Program-made: the position numbers and the translations under genes
Assembly: GCA_903936645.1 (NCBI GenBank)
Contig: CAIZWI010000286.1
Location: 1-45,819, forward strand
Direction: 5' to 3'
DNA: 45,819 nt
Source of the DNA: an uncultured Verrucomicrobia subdivision 3 bacterium
Lineage (GTDB): Bacteria; Verrucomicrobiota; Verrucomicrobiia; Limisphaerales; UBA11358
Shown: one piece after another, positions 1 through 9,118 of the stretch
Layout: each line of letters starts with the position of its first letter
Position numbering within the stretch: the first letter of the stretch is position 1
Notes under the pieces: generated by a model
What the model saw: only the letters and a program-made list of their open reading frames with translations
What the model was told of the DNA's origin: nothing
Databases searched by the model: none

Positions 1-30
1 AAAACGCCTGGCCAGAAATCTTGGCGGATT

Positions 31-2727
31 TCACCCTCTAAATAGTTTCTCCTTTTGAACGCGCGCGCTTTTCTCCTTTTGAACTCCCGCCGACACCTTG
101 GTCTTTGGTGATTGACCGGGGCCGCTGGCGTTGCGAGCTTCCTGCTTTTTCTGGAAGGCCTCAAAATCCTTTTGCAGGCTCCGATTCGCCTGTTGCAACT
201 CCAGCAACTCCCCACGCAAGGCCTTGTAATCGTCCACGGGTTTGCGATCCGCCCGCAGGGTGGTGATCGCCTGTTGCGCGGCGTCGTGCAAGGGACCGTC
301 ATGTGTGCCCTCGGCGAACGTGGCCAGCACTGCCACGGCTTTCGTGTCGCCCAACGTTCCCAGGGCGGCGAGCGCCTCCCGTTGCACGGTTTCGCGTTTG
401 TCATTCACCTGGGCGACCAAATATTCCCGCACGCTGCCGCGCTTGGCTTCATTGCGGGCCAAATATGCGAGGGTGCCAAGTCCTTGGGCAAACGTCCGGG
501 TGGGCAGTTCCGCCTGCCGCCGCTGCAACGCCTCCTGGAGGGGGGCGATATAGGCCGGGTCATCCTGCCCGCGCATCGCGGTGATCGCGGCGGCGGCCAG
601 TTGCTGGCGATACGAATCTGAATTTAAATATTTGATGAGCAGGTCGTGAATCTCGGGTTGGCCGTAGGGGGCCAGGCCGCGAAGCGCCTCGCTTTGAATA
701 CCGGGGTTTCTTTCGCTGGCGAGCACCTTCAGCAAGCTCGTCCCCGCTGAGTCTTGGAAAAATCCCCCCAAGGCCATCACCACCGCCCGCCGCACCCGCG
801 CGTCCGCTTGTTTGCCAGAATCTTCCAGCGCCGCCAGCGCCGCAGCGGTATGGATGGTCCGCAACGCGCGCGCGGCTTCCAACCGGACCCCGTAAAAGGC
901 ATCGGTATTGAGCGTGGCCTTGAGGCTCGCCACCGACTCCGCGTCATGATTGTCGGCCAGGGCCTGCACGGCCAGGAGGCGTCCGATCATGTCCGTTTTA
1001 TCCACCAGTTGCTGGCGCAGCATGTCATCCGGCACCCGGAAATCCACCTTGGCGAGCAACGTGTACTCCGGGTCCAGGCGCACACTCGCGGGGCGGGCAG
1101 GCAGCGGAAAATAAAAATCCCCGGCGGCCTCTTTGATCTCCACGACCTGGTCATTGGTGCCAAAATCCCCCTTGAAACGGATGGTTAACGGAACGTCAAA
1201 CAGCCGCACGTTGTCGCCCACGGTCTGGGTCTGCCGCACTGATATTTTGGCCAGCCGGGATGGCTCGTCCCAGGAATAGCTGGCGGACAGCTCGGGATAA
1301 TGCGCGTGGTAGACCCACTGGTCAAAAAACTGGTCGTACGACCGTCCCGACAGTTCCTCAATCACCGCCCGCAAATCTTCCGTGGTCACATTGCCGTACC
1401 GATGCCGGTCCAGATAGGTTTTAATGCACTGGCGGTACAGGTCGGGGCCGAGTTGCGCGCGCAGCATGTGCAAGACCCACCCGCCTTTGGGATAGGCCAG
1501 GTAGTTAAACATTTCAAAGGGAATGCCGTAATTCCGCCGCACGATGGGATTGCTGTCATTCGGTTGCGACAGAATATTGCGGGCATTGCCATAGAGGTCA
1601 TAAAGCTCCGCGTCATGGCCGTTTTTCCAGCCGTTATACAGGACTTGATAATACGTGGCGAACCCTTCATTGAGCCAGACATGGCTCCAATCCTTGCACG
1701 TTACCAGGTCGCCAAACCACTGGTGCGCCATTTCGTGCGCCACCAAACTCTCGCTGTCATGCAGGTTTTCCGTGGCCGCCGTGAACAACGTGGCATCCGT
1801 CAACGTGGTGGCGCTCGTGTTCTCCATGCCTCCGGCCACAAAGTCATTCACGCAAATCTGGTCATATTTGGCCCAGGGAAACGGCACGCCGATTTCCTGC
1901 TCCAAAAATCCCATGATTTCATCGGTAACCCCAAATGAGTTGGCGGCTTCCTTGAATTCCGACGGCGGAGTCAGAAAGGCGAGCGGCACGGCTTTGTGTT
2001 TGCCGTCCAACTCCTTAAAATAGCCCGCCGTCAGCGTGATTAAATAATTGGCGTGCGGCTGCTCCTGCGACCAGTGAAAGGCCGTGAGCCCCGTTTTGGC
2101 CTCGGTAATCTGGGACACCAGGCGGCCGTTGGACACCGCCGTCATGCCCGGCGGCACCAGGCAGGTGACCTCGGAGGTGAATTTTTCATTGGGTGAGTCA
2201 AAGCACGGATACCAGTGACGGGCCTCGATTTCCTCCCCTTGGGAAAAGCAATGCGTGTCGCCGGCCTTGTACCCCATCTCAGGCGTGCGGAAATACAAAC
2301 CCAACTCCGGCTGGGCATGGTAAACCACGCTCAAACTCGCCTCATGACCGGCGGGAATTGGTTGGGCGAAGGTGATGACCAAATGGTCCTTGGTGACCTG
2401 CCAGGCTTGAATTTTTTCGGTGGCGGTCACCGACTCCACTTTGAGGTCCACGGCGTCCAGTTTTAACTCCCGCGCGGGCGTGATGTTCGGCTTGAACTTG
2501 AGGGTGGCCGTTCCCGCCACGGTGCGCTGTTTAAAATCCGGCGTCACCACCAGGGCCAGGTGCAGCACCGTCACCTCGCGGTCCGGCGCGTAATGCAGCC
2601 CATTGCCGGTTTCCGGTGCCTGCCAGAACTCGGCCGACTTGAAACAATCGAGATTGCCGGTGTCGGCCGCGACGGCCATTTGGCAAAAGAATCCCAGCAG
2701 GACACACTGGAGGCTTAGTTTTTTCAT
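31..2727 (-). CDS. Secreted M1-family zinc aminopeptidase with HEAT-like C-terminus
   Basis: This is a gluzincin metallopeptidase that removes N-terminal amino acids from peptides, probably in the periplasm or outside the cell. Counting from the chosen ATG (898 aa), residues 1-21 form a signal peptide. The exopeptidase motif GGMEN lies at 299-303, the zinc motif HEMAH at 331-335, and the third zinc ligand in NEGFATY at about 354. After the catalytic region come short alpha-helical repeats (about 590-840) resembling HEAT/ERAP1-like repeats, then a charged helix rich in Q/K (about 845-880). The frame stays open upstream to 2847, but the ATG at 2725-2727 is preferred because it starts directly at the signal peptide. 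The last residues hold a duplicated VQKEK, from a 15-bp direct repeat at 46-60 and 70-84. It is divergent from the dsbD-like gene. Family assignment is firm; substrate is unknown. Confidence 0.93.
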   Translation of the reverse strand: MKKLSLQCVLLGFFCQMAVAADTGNLDCFKSAEFWQAPETGNGLHYAPDREVTVLHLALVVTPDFKQRTVAGTATLKFKPNITPARELKLDAVDLKVESVTATEKIQAWQVTKDHLVITFAQPIPAGHEASLSVVYHAQPELGLYFRTPEMGYKAGDTHCFSQGEEIEARHWYPCFDSPNEKFTSEVTCLVPPGMTAVSNGRLVSQITEAKTGLTAFHWSQEQPHANYLITLTAGYFKELDGKHKAVPLAFLTPPSEFKEAANSFGVTDEIMGFLEQEIGVPFPWAKYDQICVNDFVAGGMENTSATTLTDATLFTAATENLHDSESLVAHEMAHQWFGDLVTCKDWSHVWLNEGFATYYQVLYNGWKNGHDAELYDLYGNARNILSQPNDSNPIVRRNYGIPFEMFNYLAYPKGGWVLHMLRAQLGPDLYRQCIKTYLDRHRYGNVTTEDLRAVIEELSGRSYDQFFDQWVYHAHYPELSASYSWDEPSRLAKISVRQTQTVGDNVRLFDVPLTIRFKGDFGTNDQVVEIKEAAGDFYFPLPARPASVRLDPEYTLLAKVDFRVPDDMLRQQLVDKTDMIGRLLAVQALADNHDAESVASLKATLNTDAFYGVRLEAARALRTIHTAAALAALEDSGKQADARVRRAVVMALGGFFQDSAGTSLLKVLASERNPGIQSEALRGLAPYGQPEIHDLLIKYLNSDSYRQQLAAAAITAMRGQDDPAYIAPLQEALQRRQAELPTRTFAQGLGTLAYLARNEAKRGSVREYLVAQVNDKRETVQREALAALGTLGDTKAVAVLATFAEGTHDGPLHDAAQQAITTLRADRKPVDDYKALRGELLELQQANRSLQKDFEAFQKKQEARNASGPGQSPKTKVSAGVQKEKSARVQKEKLFRG

Positions 2728-2953
2728 GCGGTACATTTTAAATATCCGGTCGGTGGCGGCTGAGTTCCTAAGCTCAACCAATGATGTTTGATACCAGTAA
2801 ACCCGGCGGTCAGGCAAGCCCATATCCGGTTCAATCGCGCGCCCCAAGCGCTCACGGACCAGCCAATGGGGACAAGCCCGCGGCGGGTGCGGGCGATTTA
2901 TTTTTATCCGGCCGGCCCACCCGGTGCCGAAATAATTTCAAATAAAGCGCCGG

Positions 2954-5119
2954 TTGTGGCATCTAATTCCTGTGCGTCGCTTTATTTTTGTTTTATTGAC
3001 CTGCCTTGGCCTCGGTTTTTCCAGCGCCCGGGCCGCCCATACCCAGGTGAGCCTGTTGCTGGCGGCAGAAACCGCCCGGCCCGGGGACACAGTGCTCGCG
3101 GGGCTGGATTTGAAAATGGACCCGGAGTGGCATACCTACTGGCAAAACCCGGGGGAATCGGGCATCCCCACCGAAATCAAATGGAACCTGCCGCCCGGCG
3201 TCACCGCCGGGGAGATCCAATGGCCATTGCCCCATAAATTGCCGCCCGCCGAGGTGACTACGTATGGTTATCTGGATGAGGTTGTTCTCGTGGTGCCGCT
3301 CAAACTCGCGCCGGATTTGAAACCCGGTCAGGCGCTGGCCTTGTCCGCCTCGGTTTCGTGGCTGGAGTGCAAGGAACAATGCCTGCCTGGCAAAGGATCG
3401 GTGTCCGCCTCCCTGAATATTGGCGCCGCGACCACGGTTTCCGCCGATGCCACACGGATCGCCGAATGGCAGCGGCAGGTTCCCGGACCAATCGATCCGG
3501 CCAAGTGGTCGCTCCAGGCCCATTGGGAAGCCGCCGCCACAGGCGACAGCCGGTCGCTCCTCATCACGGGGCAGTACCTTGGACGCCAAACCGATGCCAT
3601 GAAAGTGGAGTCGGTCGATTTATTCCCGCAAGCCAGCGATGCTTATGAAATCCAGCCGGCCAGTGAGTTGCTGCCGGGGAATCCGCCGGGTTTTGTCCTC
3701 CGCAAAGTTGTGAAAAAGTATTCCGGCGACTGGCCGCAGATCATCGCGGGTGTGTTGCTGCTCAATGGAAAAGAGGGCTATGCGCTCCGGCTTGGGGTGG
3801 CGGACGCAGCGGCCACGGTTCCAGCGACCGCCACGACCGTCCCAGCCCCCGCGCTGCCGTCCCAATCTCTGGGGCTCATGATGCTCTACGCCTTCATCGG
3901 CGGTTTGATTTTGAACATCATGCCGTGTGTGCTGCCGGTGATTGCCCTCAAGATTCTGGGCTTCGTGGGCGAGTCTCGCAGTGAGCCCCGGCGCGTTCGC
4001 TGGCTGGGTCTGGTCTATGCGCTGGGCGTGCTGGTGTCATTTTTGGTGCTGGCCAGTGTGGTCATCGGCATCAAGGCCGCGGGGCGGCAGGCGGGGTGGG
4101 GGATCCAGTTCGGGAACCCCATTTTCCTCGTGAGCCTCACCACGTTGGTGCTATTGGTGGCCTTGAATCTCTTTGGTTTGTTTGAAGTAAATGTGGGCGG
4201 GCGGGCGCTGGACTCGGCCAGCCAACTGACCCAGCGCCACGGTTTTTCCGGCGCCTTTTTCAATGGCGTGCTGGCCACGGTGCTGGCCACGCCCTGCACG
4301 GCCCCGTATTTGAGCTATGCCCTGGGCTTTGCCTTTGCCCAGAGCGCGGGCGTCATTGTGCTTATTTTTTTAATGGTGGGACTGGGGCTGGCGGCGCCCT
4401 ACGTGGCCTTGAGCTGGAAACCCGCCTGGCTCAAATATTTACCCAAGCCCGGGGCCTGGATGGAACGTTTCAAAATCGCCATGGGCTTTCCCATGCTGTT
4501 GACCATGATCTGGCTTTATAATCTGGCGGCCGGGGCGTATGGCAGCCGCGTGCTGTGGCTGGGGATCTTCCTGGTCATCGTGGCTTTTGCCGCGTGGATT
4601 TATGGCGAATTCGTCCAGCGCGTGCGCACGCATAAAACCCTCGCGATGATCGTCGTGGCCGCTTTGGTCATCGGCAGTTATGCGAATGCTTTGGAAGGCC
4701 AGTTGCACTGGCGGGAAGCGGTCCCCAGCCCGGGCAATGCGGCCTCCCTGAAAGAAGAGGCGGATGGCATTGACTGGGGCAAGTGGACCCCTGAGGCGGT
4801 CGCCGCCGCCCAGGCCGCCGGCCATCCGGTGTTGGTAGATTTTACCGCCGACTGGTGCCTCACCTGTCAGGTGAACAAAAAAACCAGCCTGGAAATTCCC
4901 GCCGTGCGCGCCCGGCTCACGGAATTGGGCGCGGTGACCTTGCTGGCCGATTACACCCATGCTCCGGATAGCATCACAACCGAACTGTCCCGCCATGGCC
5001 GCGCCGGCGTGCCGTTGGTGCTGGTTTACCCCAAGACGACCGGGGCCGCTCCGCTGGTTCTGCCCGAGGTCTTGACGCCTGGATTGGTGCTCGACGCCCT
5101 CGAACGGGCCAGCCATTAA
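2954..5119 (+). CDS. dsbD: DsbD-type thiol:disulfide interchange protein
   Basis: This protein would carry electrons from cytoplasmic thioredoxin across the inner membrane to periplasmic thiol proteins. In the 721-aa reading, a signal peptide (1-27) precedes a periplasmic DsbD/ScsB-like domain with a cysteine pair (C139, C143). A run of about eight membrane segments (305-580) carries the paired cysteines MPC (325) and TPC (448). The C-terminal thioredoxin domain has the active site WCLTC (C635, C638). These are the three relay modules expected of the family. The start is uncertain: TTG at 2954 gives the longest frame, while GTG at 2972 also gives a good signal peptide (VRRFIFVLL). No Shine-Dalgarno is visible at either. 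Partner cytochrome-c or oxidoreductase genes are not adjacent. Confidence 0.93.
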   Translation: MWHLIPVRRFIFVLLTCLGLGFSSARAAHTQVSLLLAAETARPGDTVLAGLDLKMDPEWHTYWQNPGESGIPTEIKWNLPPGVTAGEIQWPLPHKLPPAEVTTYGYLDEVVLVVPLKLAPDLKPGQALALSASVSWLECKEQCLPGKGSVSASLNIGAATTVSADATRIAEWQRQVPGPIDPAKWSLQAHWEAAATGDSRSLLITGQYLGRQTDAMKVESVDLFPQASDAYEIQPASELLPGNPPGFVLRKVVKKYSGDWPQIIAGVLLLNGKEGYALRLGVADAAATVPATATTVPAPALPSQSLGLMMLYAFIGGLILNIMPCVLPVIALKILGFVGESRSEPRRVRWLGLVYALGVLVSFLVLASVVIGIKAAGRQAGWGIQFGNPIFLVSLTTLVLLVALNLFGLFEVNVGGRALDSASQLTQRHGFSGAFFNGVLATVLATPCTAPYLSYALGFAFAQSAGVIVLIFLMVGLGLAAPYVALSWKPAWLKYLPKPGAWMERFKIAMGFPMLLTMIWLYNLAAGAYGSRVLWLGIFLVIVAFAAWIYGEFVQRVRTHKTLAMIVVAALVIGSYANALEGQLHWREAVPSPGNAASLKEEADGIDWGKWTPEAVAAAQAAGHPVLVDFTADWCLTCQVNKKTSLEIPAVRARLTELGAVTLLADYTHAPDSITTELSRHGRAGVPLVLVYPKTTGAAPLVLPEVLTPGLVLDALERASH

Positions 5120-5144
5120 AAGTGAAACATCCTGAGTCGAAAAC

Positions 5145-5173
5145 TTGACGTGGTCCCGGCAAACTCCTATAGT
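5145..5173 (+). promoter_or_regulatory. Sigma-70 promoter of tRNA-His
   Basis: TTGACG (5145-5150) and TATAGT (5168-5173) are separated by exactly 17 bp. The predicted transcription start falls about 5 bp before the tRNA. This is a near-consensus housekeeping promoter, so the tRNA should not depend on read-through from the dsbD-like gene. Confidence 0.75.
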
Positions 5174-5184
5174 ATCCGCCGGTC

Positions 5185-5260
5185 GGTGGTCGTAGCTCAA
5201 TGGTAGAGTCCAAGCTTGTGGAGCTTGTTGTTGCGGGTTCGAATCCCGTCGGCCACCCCA
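5185..5260 (+). tRNA. tRNA-His (anticodon GTG)
   Basis: The sequence folds as a full cloverleaf. The acceptor stem GTGGTCG pairs with CGGCCAC (one G-T wobble). The D arm is GCTC/GAGT, and the anticodon stem CAAGC/GCTTG has loop TTGTGGA with anticodon GTG. A standard T arm contains TTCGAAT. Two features are specific to tRNA-His: an extra G at position -1 (5185) and a C discriminator (5257) that can pair with it. CCA is encoded (5258-5260). The 3' part from the T arm onward is repeated in degenerate form at 7072-7103. Confidence 0.95.
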
Positions 5261-5381
5261 TCTTCAAAAGTCATCATCCCCGGTAAAGTCAGGTCTCCGC
5301 TGCTTCCGCCGCGCTTGCGGTCAAAGCCAGAGCTCAGGGTGTGCTCGCCGTTGGCCGGCTATTGAGACCAAACTCCCCGAA

Positions 5382-6767
5382 TCAGGCGGGGGACGGCTGC
5401 CCCAAATGCCGGTAATCCTCATGGGTGAGCCACGATGGTGGCTCGATGCGGTCCAGCCCGCCATCGGCATTTTGCTTGAGCCGCGCACCCAGCCGTACAA
5501 AAAAGCCCAGCAGGTGCTCATCCCCATGGCCGAACTCAATGACCGCCTGGCGCTGGAAAGCCACATCCAGCAGATAGCTGTCAATGGGGTCCGCTTCCCG
5601 TTCCCGTGGTCGCTTGGCATAGGCCGACACCTGCACTGTGACCGCCCGCGGCAGGTAGGAGAAAATTTCTGCCGCCAAAAACAGGCATTCCCCCAGCGCC
5701 AGCCGGGTAAAATCCGCTTGCCGCTCTGCCTTCGTTCGCCGGGTTTCCCGGGCCGCGCCACGCGCCGAAAGCTCCGTTCGCGTCTCCGGGATGACCTCCT
5801 CCAAAACCGGCAACTCCAGTTGCAAAAACACCGTTTCCGTGTCGCGCAGGAAAAAATCACAATGCAACTTGAAAGGCAGCTGCAGCCCGCTCAACAATTC
5901 AGCCAGGGTGTGGTGGGTTTCCTCCACGTCCCCGGCCAGCAACCGGGCCACCCATTCCGTTCGCTTCGTTTCCGCCGCCTCCCAGGCGGCTGCCTCGGCC
6001 GCCAGCGCCTGCTGATATTCTCCCATCTGGCGCTCGTACTCCGCCTGGATGCCCGCCGCCCGCTCCGGCCAGGCCGTCGCCATGTCCTTTTCCGCCGCGT
6101 GACGCGCCACGAACCCTGGCAACAGCCGGCCCAACCCCGAGGCCGCATGCCGGGCCGTCAATTCCGCCAGCAAATCCGCCTGCGCCTTCACCAGGTCCGG
6201 CGCCACCGGCACCGGCAGCTTGGTGACAAACGGTTGCCTGGCCTGCGCCGCCGTCCACTGCTCCAAACCGGCAATTTCCGGCAGCGGATGCCAGAAATTC
6301 AGCAAGTGATCGTACTCCGCCGCCTTGTGGTCGAGTTCCAGTTGCAACTGCTCCCGCTGCTCCTTCCGGTCGTTGGCCTGGATCTTCGCCTCCAGCCGGG
6401 CTGGCGTTAGCCGCCGCTCCGTTTCCGAGTCAATCAACTTGATCCGTGGATCCGCCAAAAACTGCCGCGCCTGCTCCGCCGACAGCGTCTCGTGCAGCGC
6501 ACCCTCCCGGGCAATTCGCTGCACATACTCGTCATTTTCCGGATTCCCCGCCACGACAGCCGCCCCCAACCGCCCCCCTCGCCCGCCGCCCACCCGTTGC
6601 CGATACGAAAGCCCCGTCCCCGGCAGACCCACACTGGCATAAGTCCCCCGCGAACCAAAATTGACATGCGCGCCCGGCACTCCGGCCGACAGCGAGACCC
6701 CGCTGCCGCTGAAATTCAGCTTTAACCCCGGCAAAATGCTCATCCGCCGACTAAATCGAAAGCCCAT
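5382..6767 (-). CDS. DUF4236-domain protein of unknown function
   Basis: The protein has 461 aa. The N-terminus (about 1-60) is a typical DUF4236 domain: MGFRFSRR, then a Gly/Ser-rich stretch with LNFSGSGVSLSAGVPG and the pattern GLPGTGLSY. The rest is charged and mostly alpha-helical with no recognised catalytic motif. Residues 120-290 are rich in Q, E, A and R with several heptad-like stretches, and about 300-440 look like a globular C-terminal domain. No signal peptide or membrane segment is visible. The function of DUF4236 is not established as far as I know. It is the only gene between the tRNA-His and the detached tRNA 3' copy, and it runs opposite to the tRNA, which suggests acquired cargo. 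Confidence 0.85.
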   Translation of the reverse strand: MGFRFSRRMSILPGLKLNFSGSGVSLSAGVPGAHVNFGSRGTYASVGLPGTGLSYRQRVGGGRGGRLGAAVVAGNPENDEYVQRIAREGALHETLSAEQARQFLADPRIKLIDSETERRLTPARLEAKIQANDRKEQREQLQLELDHKAAEYDHLLNFWHPLPEIAGLEQWTAAQARQPFVTKLPVPVAPDLVKAQADLLAELTARHAASGLGRLLPGFVARHAAEKDMATAWPERAAGIQAEYERQMGEYQQALAAEAAAWEAAETKRTEWVARLLAGDVEETHHTLAELLSGLQLPFKLHCDFFLRDTETVFLQLELPVLEEVIPETRTELSARGAARETRRTKAERQADFTRLALGECLFLAAEIFSYLPRAVTVQVSAYAKRPREREADPIDSYLLDVAFQRQAVIEFGHGDEHLLGFFVRLGARLKQNADGGLDRIEPPSWLTHEDYRHLGQPSPA

Positions 6768-7113
6768 GCAAGTTAAGTGATATTTTCAAGTGATGTTCCC
6801 GCCAGTTCCCATGTGCCGATGTTGGCCCAAAGTCCCGCCAAAGACAATCCCCCGGGCAAGGCCGGGCAGGGGGCAGCGCGACTATTACGGGACCAACCTC
6901 CCGCGACCACTCAATGCCCGACTTGTAAAAACCCGAATTGCCGGCAACTTGCCGGCACCAAACGCGTCAAGCCACGGCATAACGTGCCAAAATCATGAAC
7001 CGCGTCAAACTCACCCACCCCTGGCAAACCTTGCTTGCCAAGGGTTTTCTTGCCGATATACGACAATGGGCTGGCGTTTTCGATTCCCCCCGGCCACCCC
7101 ATCGCTCCGCCGT
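6768..7113. other. Gene-free stretch between the DUF4236 gene and cysA
   Basis: These 346 bp hold no convincing coding frame. They contain the promoter side of the DUF4236 gene, an imperfect 11-bp hairpin (7017-7045, one C-A mismatch) followed on the plus strand by TTTTCTT, and the tRNA-His 3' copy at 7072-7103. The hairpin could be a weak plus-strand terminator, but no plus-strand gene precedes it. Confidence 0.5.
7072..7103 (+). repeat. Degenerate copy of the tRNA-His 3' end (att-like)
   Basis: This sequence matches 5231-5262 at 27 of 32 bases and includes the T-loop core TTCGA and the complete 3' acceptor strand, discriminator and CCA. No matching 5' tRNA half lies upstream, and the T stem no longer pairs, so it cannot be a functional tRNA. 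It lies just beyond the cysA stop codon. Confidence 0.6.
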
Positions 7114-8184
7114 TCAGATCGAATAATCGTCGGAGAATACCCGCACATTTCGCAATTGCACGAAAACCTCCTCACCGGGCTTGGGCTGTAATTGCTGGAA
7201 TTCCTCCTTGCTCAACTGCACCGTGAAGGCTTCACCGCTGTCCTGGCGGACGAGGTCGAGATTGGCCACGGGACCGGCGGCGTTGCTGCGGACCACTTTG
7301 GCCGGCAGGCTCGCAGAGCCATTGGCCTGGCGCATGACCCGAATATCGTGCGGCCGGACAAAGGCCACGGCCGGGGCGGTGGCTTCCTTTTGGTTGCGCA
7401 CCACAAATTCGGTCGCGCCAATGGCCACGGAACCTTCCAAGGCGCGGCCATGGAACAAGTTGACGTTGCCCAAAAAATCGTAAACGAACGGCGAGGCCGG
7501 ATGGTCGTAAATTTCCTCCGGCGTGCCGATTTGTTCCACCCGGCCCGCGCGCAGAATGGCCACGCGATCCGAAACCTCCAGCGCTTCCTCTTGATCGTGG
7601 GTGACGAACAGGGTGGTGATGTGAATTTCATCGTGCAACTGGCGCAACCAGCGGCGCAATTCCTTGCGGACCTTGGCATCCAGCGCGCCAAAGGGCTCAT
7701 CGAGCAGCAGCACTTTGGGTTCCACGGCGAGCGCCCGGGCCAGGGCGACCCGCTGGCGCTGGCCCCCGGAGAGCTGGGAGGGGAAGCGTCCGGCCATGGG
7801 TTCGAGTTGGATGAGCTTGAGCAATTTGTCCACCCGCGCCCGAATCTCGGCCTCCGGTGGCCGGGTGGCGCGCGGCCGTACGCGCAGGCCGAAGGCGATG
7901 TTTTCAAACACTGACATGTGCCGGAACAGCGCGTAATGCTGGAACGCAAAGCCCGCTTTGCGCTGGCTGGCGGGGATCATGGTCACATCCTCGCCATAAT
8001 ACAAAATCTGCGCGCCGGGATCGGGAAATTCCAAGCCGGCGATGATGCGGAGCAGGGTGGTCTTGCCGGAGCCGGAGGGGCCGAGCAGCGCCACCAATTC
8101 GCCGGACTCCACCTTCAGGCTGACATTGTCCAGCGCGGTAAAGTGGCTGAACTTTTTCGTGACATTTTTAACTTCAACACTCAT
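7114..8184 (-). CDS. cysA: Sulfate/thiosulfate ABC transporter ATPase CysA
   Basis: This ATP-binding subunit energises sulfate uptake at the inner membrane. It is 356 aa long, normal for CysA. Walker [10 protein letters not shown] is at 35-43, the ABC signature [15 protein letters not shown] near 138, Walker [12 protein letters not shown] near 159, and the switch His in [10 protein letters not shown]. The C-terminal 100 residues form a TOBE-like regulatory domain. It is the last gene of cysT-cysW-cysA, starting 7 bp after cysW. Pairing with two CysT/CysW-type permeases separates it from maltose- or spermidine-type ATPases. No sulfate-binding protein gene is in the window. Confidence 0.93.
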   Translation of the reverse strand: MSVEVKNVTKKFSHFTALDNVSLKVESGELVALLGPSGSGKTTLLRIIAGLEFPDPGAQILYYGEDVTMIPASQRKAGFAFQHYALFRHMSVFENIAFGLRVRPRATRPPEAEIRARVDKLLKLIQLEPMAGRFPSQLSGGQRQRVALARALAVEPKVLLLDEPFGALDAKVRKELRRWLRQLHDEIHITTLFVTHDQEEALEVSDRVAILRAGRVEQIGTPEEIYDHPASPFVYDFLGNVNLFHGRALEGSVAIGATEFVVRNQKEATAPAVAFVRPHDIRVMRQANGSASLPAKVVRSNAAGPVANLDLVRQDSGEAFTVQLSKEEFQQLQPKPGEEVFVQLRNVRVFSDDYSI

Positions 8185-8191
8185 GCGAAAA

Positions 8192-9118
8192 TTATTCGGC
8201 CGCCGCCTGCAGGGCCGCGTTTTTTTTATGTTCGGCCCAGGTTTTTAGCACCAGGGTGACCAGCGCCAGCAGGGCCAGCAGGGAGGCCACGGCAAAAGCC
8301 GCGGTGAAATTATATTCATCGTAGAGCGCTTCAATATGCAAGGGGACGGTGTTAGTCTGCCCTTGAATGTGCCCGCTGACCACCGAGACCGCGCCAAATT
8401 CCCCCATGGCGCGGGCGTTGCACAGGATAATGCCATACAGCAGACCCCATTTGATGTTCGGGATGGTGACCTGCCAGAACGTCTGCCAGCCACTGGCCCC
8501 CAGCACCCGGGCCGCCTCCTCCTCCGTGCGGCCCTGGGCCTGCATCAGCGGAATTAACTCACGGGCAATAAAGGGAAACGTCACGAAAATGGTCGCCAGC
8601 ACAATCCCCGGCGTGGCGTAAATAATTTTGATGTCATGGTCATTCAGCCAGCTCTGGAAACCCGGAAACCAGGGGTGCTCCGCGTTTTCGTACTGTCCCA
8701 GCCAGCCTTGCGCGCCAAATACCAGCACATAGATCAAACCGGACACCACCGGCGAAATGGAAAAGGGCAGGTCGATCAGGGTGATCAACAGGGTTTTGCC
8801 CGGGAAATTAAATTTGGCAATCGACCAGGCCGCGGCCACCCCAAAGACGCAATTCAGCGGCACGGCAAAGGCGGTCGTTATCAGGGTCAGCTTGATGGCG
8901 CTCAGCGCCATGGGGTCGGTAACGGCGCTGAAATAGTATCCCAGACCCTTGCCCAGCGCTTGAATGAATACCGACAGGAGCGGCAGGATCAGGAACAATC
9001 CCAAAAACACGACGGTGAGGCCAATCAACAAGCGGCGCACCCATGGCGGTTCCATCGTCGCCCGGCGGGGCGCGGCGAGGGGCAGGGCAGGGGCGGGCTG
9101 GGAAGGAGTGGCGTTCAC
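8192..9118 (-). CDS. cysW: Sulfate ABC transporter permease CysW
   Basis: This is an inner-membrane permease subunit of 308 aa. A Pro/Ala-rich cytoplasmic N-terminus is followed by about six membrane helices. The EAA loop, which docks on the ATPase, is visible as [20 protein letters not shown] around residues 200-220. Sequences such as [19 protein letters not shown] are typical of CysW. Its start codon overlaps the cysT stop by 4 bp (ATGA at 9115-9118), indicating translational coupling. It forms a heterodimeric channel with CysT. Confidence 0.93.
   Translation of the reverse strand: MNATPSQPAPALPLAAPRRATMEPPWVRRLLIGLTVVFLGLFLILPLLSVFIQALGKGLGYYFSAVTDPMALSAIKLTLITTAFAVPLNCVFGVAAAWSIAKFNFPGKTLLITLIDLPFSISPVVSGLIYVLVFGAQGWLGQYENAEHPWFPGFQSWLNDHDIKIIYATPGIVLATIFVTFPFIARELIPLMQAQGRTEEEAARVLGASGWQTFWQVTIPNIKWGLLYGIILCNARAMGEFGAVSVVSGHIQGQTNTVPLHIEALYDEYNFTAAFAVASLLALLALVTLVLKTWAEHKKNAALQAAAE

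Larger units (their letters stand above)
5231..7103. mobile_element. Possible tRNA-His-integrated cassette carrying one DUF4236 gene
   Basis: The last part of tRNA-His (5231-5262) is repeated in the same orientation at 7072-7103. The two copies match at 27 of 32 positions with no gap, and the shared 3' block from CGGCCACCCC onward is identical. An intact tRNA on one side and a detached 3' end on the other is the usual layout left by integration at a tRNA 3' end. The enclosed 1.84 kb holds only the minus-strand DUF4236 gene. There is no integrase, so this would be a minimal or decayed element. The boundaries are inferred from the repeats alone. Confidence 0.4.

Noticed and set aside
7017..7050. 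An imperfect hairpin with T-rich tail as a plus-strand terminator
   Set aside because: The stem has a mismatch, and the only plus-strand transcript upstream is tRNA-His, almost 1.8 kb away. Reported only as part of the intergenic description.
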